Source: Rotaria sp. Silwood1
Taxonomy: Eukaryota; Rotifera; Eurotatoria; Philodinida; Philodinidae
Assembly (NCBI GenBank): GCA_905250075.1
Contig: CAJNOP010000010.1
Location: 3,229,822 to 3,293,821, forward strand
Length of the DNA: 64,000 nt
Direction of reading: 5' to 3'
A model generated the notes under the pieces. It made no database searches and was not told the origin of the DNA. It was given only the letters and a program-made list of their open reading frames with translations. Of the stretch, positions 60,074-64,000 are shown piece by piece. The position numbers and the translations under genes are program-made. Each line of letters opens with the position of its first letter. Position 1 is the first letter of the stretch.

Positions 60074-61885
60074 ATGTTTTTATCAAAACTTGAAGATTTA
60101 CCTGATGAAATATTAATTGAAATTTGTATTTATTTAAATGCAATAGATGTTATTAATGCATTTGGACAATTAAATAGTCGTTTAGAACGAACCATAAGAC
60201 AATTTCGATGTGATATTAATCTTCAATATTTAACTTTACATCAATTTCAACGATGTTGTTTTCATTTATTACCTTTAAATGCCGAATATATTGTTAAATT
60301 AACATTAAATACATGGTATTCACCAGGAGAAATTTCTCTTTTTAATAAATCAATAGCTAAATATAATTCTCTTCATGACTTTTTACCTTCTCTTAAACAA
60401 TTATGGTTGATAAATTTTAGTAATCAAGATGTAGACATACTTCCGAAAATTCTTTCAATTGAAAAAGTAATGATTGATATTGATGCGCAAATACCTTTAC
60501 TTCATTCAACAAGAATTTTACTCGATCGATATTTATTTTGTACACCGAATACAATAAAAGAATTGAGATTATACGGTGCTGAAGAAGGTATGATATTGCA
60601 ACATGACGTCGCTGTAATGATGTGTCCAGGGCTTGAAAAACTTATTATTAGTGTAGCTACATTAGATGATTTTATATTAATATTAAGACGTACACCTAAT
60701 CTTGTCAAATTACATATTGAAGTAAATATATTTTCTGATGATTCACCAAAACAATATGCAACTGTTGATATGATGCCAAAATACATAAAAGATTTTCATT
60801 TATGGATTAAAGATAAACGTTTACTTATATTTGATGATTTATATAATATATTAGCAAATATGCCAACCATTGAATGTCTTTCATTAGAAATAGAAACCGA
60901 TGATATACAATATAGTGAAGGTTATCGATGGAAGCAATTATTATCTAGTCTACCAAAATTATATCGATTAGATATGGGACTTAAAATTTGGATTAGAGGA
61001 GAATTGGTACCGATCGATGTCACAACATGTTTAGAAACATTTATACAAAATGATTTAGATGTTTGCTGCTATGCCGATACTCGAGTATTATTTATAGATA
61101 CAATACCATATGATTTCGATTGTATAACAGGTATAATGACATCACCACGTGCAAGTAATGCTCAAGCAACAGATATAAAATTATTTGAACAACGAACAAG
61201 AAAAGTGAATACACTTTGTTTTGATGGACGTCATGAATTAACATCAATTAATGATTGGTTAAATGTTATTAAACGTTTTCCTGATATTCAAGTACTTGAC
61301 ATTACTTCAATTAATATATGTGATCAAAATGATTGTGAATTTCTTAAAAATTATAAACAATTACGATTACCTAATTTATCCATTTTACGTTATATTCGAT
61401 CGACAAAATGTAAAGTAAATCTTCCATTTTTTATATTTCTTGCGAATAATACTATACTTGCACCTCGCCTTCGTACTTTAACAATAATGTATGGAGATCT
61501 TATTTATTTATGTAAACGTTTAGAAATAGATTCTTTTCCACGATTTAAAGAACTTTGTGTATATAATAATCCTGCTGATGGAATTATTTGTTTGGATGAT
61601 ATTAAATTATTATTAAAATTTTTTCCAAATCTAGAACATTTTTGGCTTCATGTTCAATCAAGTCGAACAATAAATCGATCTATTGAATTAATAGCAGAAT
61701 ATTTCTTATGTTCATTACCAAATTTAATTAGTTTTCGAGTATCATGTAAAAAAGATTCATTAAGATTACCATTATTTTATAATAATAATGCATATTTGGC
61801 ATGGATTAAACGTGTATGTCGAGTAGATAATCACGAACAAGTTCATATTACTGTTGAAAAAAAAGAACTTACAATTTGGAAATAG
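60074..61885 (+). CDS. F-box protein, intronless paralogue (603 aa)
   Basis: Single exon. The start was set at ATG 60074 (MFLSKLEDLPDEILIEICIY) because the paralogue at 43762 begins at the same residue; the frame is open a little further upstream, but only to a GTG. F-box at residues 3-45 with IINAFGQLNSRLER-like spacing (here VINAFGQLNSRLER). LRR-like strands follow with the same order of blocks as the paralogue (LHDFLPSLKQLWLINFSNQD, LRRTPNLVKLHIEV, NMPTIECLSLEIET, VCCYADTRVLFIDTIPYD, LKFFPNLEHFW). It ends LTIWK, as the paralogue ends LSVWK. Probably an SCF substrate adaptor; target unknown. Confidence 0.85.
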   Translation: MFLSKLEDLPDEILIEICIYLNAIDVINAFGQLNSRLERTIRQFRCDINLQYLTLHQFQRCCFHLLPLNAEYIVKLTLNTWYSPGEISLFNKSIAKYNSLHDFLPSLKQLWLINFSNQDVDILPKILSIEKVMIDIDAQIPLLHSTRILLDRYLFCTPNTIKELRLYGAEEGMILQHDVAVMMCPGLEKLIISVATLDDFILILRRTPNLVKLHIEVNIFSDDSPKQYATVDMMPKYIKDFHLWIKDKRLLIFDDLYNILANMPTIECLSLEIETDDIQYSEGYRWKQLLSSLPKLYRLDMGLKIWIRGELVPIDVTTCLETFIQNDLDVCCYADTRVLFIDTIPYDFDCITGIMTSPRASNAQATDIKLFEQRTRKVNTLCFDGRHELTSINDWLNVIKRFPDIQVLDITSINICDQNDCEFLKNYKQLRLPNLSILRYIRSTKCKVNLPFFIFLANNTILAPRLRTLTIMYGDLIYLCKRLEIDSFPRFKELCVYNNPADGIICLDDIKLLLKFFPNLEHFWLHVQSSRTINRSIELIAEYFLCSLPNLISFRVSCKKDSLRLPLFYNNNAYLAWIKRVCRVDNHEQVHITVEKKELTIWK

Positions 61886-61945
61886 TTTCAATTTTTCTTT
61901 TGACTATCAAAAGCAATGGTATTGTTAAGTGTTCTTTTTATTTGT

Positions 61946-61997
61946 TATATATATACACACACACATATATATATATATGCTATATATATGTATATAT
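61946..61997. repeat. TA/CA microsatellite
   Basis: (TA)n(CA)n(TA)n stretch just downstream of the F-box gene. Confidence 0.85.
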
Positions 61998-62449
61998 GGG
62001 CTTATTTAAACCAGATCGTTTTTTCTTTTTCAAAGTTAAAACTAATTAGTATATTGAAAAAGCCCTAGTCAAACTTCTTTATTCATATGCATGAAGAGTT
62101 TGAGTATCTTAGACAGGAAGGTCATATGTTTCGAATACATCTTGAAGCCTTTTTATAATTTCACGCGTTTGAATTCTAGTTCGAGTGTGTGGACAAATGA
62201 TCTTAAATGAAATACTGCATGAAAACATTACAGATTGCATAGATTAATAGCACAAGTCTGTACTGATTGCAAACCATCAATAATAATACTTAATTGGATC
62301 TTGTTATCTGTCACAACGATGGAAAGTAGAATAATCTTGCCTTTCAGCTACTTTTCAATGTGGAGTGGCACTTAGCCATAGACTTCATAGGTCGATATCT
62401 TCTTGATAAAGATGATTACTGGTAGTTGTGAACAGATAGGTGACTTAAC

Positions 62450-62664
62450 GCACAAGGCTTGAGCTTCCTATATACACTAGCTAGATACAAAGAGCAGGTA
62501 TATGTCACAATGTAGTCAGCATACTATTAAGCAAGTGATTCGAGATAAATAGTCGTTAGTGACTTCTCCTCTGTCATTCCATGGTTGATTGTACTGAGAT
62601 TTGCACCCAGTACCTTATGAATATGTGTTGAACAACGTAATTACTCAGTCATGACAGCTTCAAA
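62450..62664 (-). mobile_element. tRNA-derived SINE, copy B
   Basis: Read on the minus strand it aligns end to end with 22901-23110: gagtaattacgttgtt...acacatatt, aaggtactgggtgcaaat (box B at 62596-62608), tcactaacgactattt, atgctgactac, tgacatatacctgct. Roughly 70% identity by eye with few gaps, so the two copies are old. Confidence 0.8.
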
Positions 62665-64000
62665 TGATGGAAGAAGTATCTATCATGCATAAAATCACTA
62701 TTAATCAAATGTTATACTTGCTTTTCAGTTTCATATTCAAAATGATATGATTCTCAATAGAAAGTCAGAGGTTGAATAACGAAGATTGTAACAGACAGAC
62801 CAAAAGTGAATTTACATACAAAATTCGATTCATACGCTATTCATAGAAAGGAACAGTCTTTTGTTCTAGTTGATCGTTTCCAGTATTCTTAGTTTTATGA
62901 TGCTCATAAGGTGAGCGCATGAGTTGCTTAAATTATGCACATAACTCAAGCGGTTGTCTATAGAAAGAAAATCAAGTTCAATGGACACCTGTTGAAATAT
63001 GCTTATGTCTAGCAGACAAAAAAAAAGTTCGACTTGGTTTGTTGTTCAACGACATCTAGCTGTAAAATTCAAATGGTTATTTAATCGTAACCTATCTATA
63101 CGTGTCTTACATTGATATCAATGACGGTTGCTAACTAAGTCATTTCTTTTATAATTCAATATTTTAGTTTTATTTGGATATGTAATTATCATTTACTGTA
63201 CATTATATCTTAATAATGGATGTAGATTATATTAAATGAAATAGACGAATAGTTTCGAAGGTATAGACAGATTTTGCAAATTTTATTTAGTTTTATTTCA
63301 TTTTTCTTATGATTTAAGAACTTCTAACAAATATCCAGCTCCAATGATTTTTTGAATAATATATGGTATGCTTGAATTTATTTTTGATTATTATTCACAA
63401 AAAATTAAGTCGTCAATATTAATCTAGTGAAGAAACTTTTTAGTAGCATCCGTGAAACACAACATCATTGTTTGTAATGTAAATGAGAACAATGTTAAGA
63501 TGAACTATACATATAGCGGTTAGTGTTTGTAATCTACAGCCATAGTTTATAAAATTATATTATATAATCTCTAAATCCTGACTCCGTTTTTCATCAGTCT
63601 GGATTAATCATCAACGCAAATCTCGAGCATAGCCTATAACATGAAAGCCTTATCATAAAATATTCGCTCATTGGTCGACTACTAAAATCCAAGTAGTTAG
63701 AGCCAGAACCAGAGTTCTTCGCTATTGTCGAATATATATTCAGATTTTCGTTCACGGACAACATTGAGCAGCTGAAGGTCGATTTTGTGAAAAAATCCAA
63801 AACTGTGTCTCGGAAAAGTAAACTAACAGTTATGACGCAGTTCTTAGTTTGTATTGTGAAATAAGTCATTGAATACCATTTTTAATGAAATAATACAATA
63901 AGCGAGATCTCATCTATGTATTTTCACTAAAGATTTAGTTTCGATAGAAATTAGGATTGGTCAAAAAATTACTTTTAAAAATAGAAAAGTTTTAAAACCT

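Larger units (their letters stand above)
61886..64000. other. Gene-poor region to window end
   Basis: A TA/CA microsatellite follows the F-box gene, then SINE copy B; otherwise nothing recognised. The minus frame 63594-63869 has no family signature. Confidence 0.55.

Noticed and set aside
1-64000. CRISPR arrays, rRNA, LTR or other capsid-bearing elements
   Set aside because: Looked for and not seen; no regularly spaced repeats, rRNA-like GC-rich conserved blocks, long direct terminal repeats or polymerase motifs.

Overview
The window reads as nuclear DNA of a bdelloid rotifer (class Bdelloidea; genus not assignable from sequence alone). Reasons: animal-specific orthologues (STARD3/MLN64, KRIT1, PGRMC, DAP3/mS29, TRAK/milton, TMEM143) with AT-rich codons and introns mostly of 50-75 bp; divergent FMRFamide-receptor-like GPCR, F-box and single-LRR-per-exon proteins of the kind expanded in bdelloids; a bacterial-type erythromycin esterase gene carrying introns; and many short non-autonomous DNA elements. 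Two runs of exactly 100 N (1812-1911, 59319-59418) are assembly gaps.

Layout. 2-1008: 3' part of a GPCR. 3308-12504 (minus): three closely packed genes, STARD3, KRIT1 and PGRMC, with 138 and 385 bp between them. 12765-15861 (plus): DAP3, divergent from PGRMC across a 260 bp promoter with two opposed CCAAT boxes around a CRE-like site. 17895-19629 (minus): erythromycin-esterase family gene. 20629-25674 (plus): TRAK/milton. 25675-36514: gene-poor, with fold-back DNA, an 823 bp inverted-repeat element, a hAT MITE with perfect 8 bp target duplication, a piggyBac-like MITE, (TGTGGG)n/(CCCACA)n arrays, and a 5'-truncated bdelloid gene fragment. 36515-38214: Ser/Thr-rich single-pass membrane protein. 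39927-42090: TMEM143. 43762-45585 and 60074-61885: two intronless F-box paralogues. 45586-54615: gene-poor, with several 0.45-0.55 kb palindromes. 54616-57741: F-box-like/LRR gene with one 28-residue repeat per 84 nt exon. 57742-60073 and 61886-64000: gene-poor.

The housekeeping genes do not form one pathway. STARD3 (ER-endosome sterol contacts), PGRMC (heme/sterol-associated ER protein), DAP3 and TMEM143 (mitochondrial) and TRAK (mitochondrial transport) are ordinary conserved cell biology. What stands out is the non-coding fraction. At least ten imperfect palindromes of about 0.18-0.8 kb occur, several inside introns that are 10-20 times longer than their neighbours. A tRNA-derived SINE occurs twice. 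G-rich telomere-like repeats recur in a fixed arrangement (G-rich arm, short spacer, C-rich arm). I found no retrovirus-like or other capsid-bearing element, CRISPR array, rRNA or intact tRNA gene. All homology calls come from reading the sequence and from memory of the families; no database search was run.
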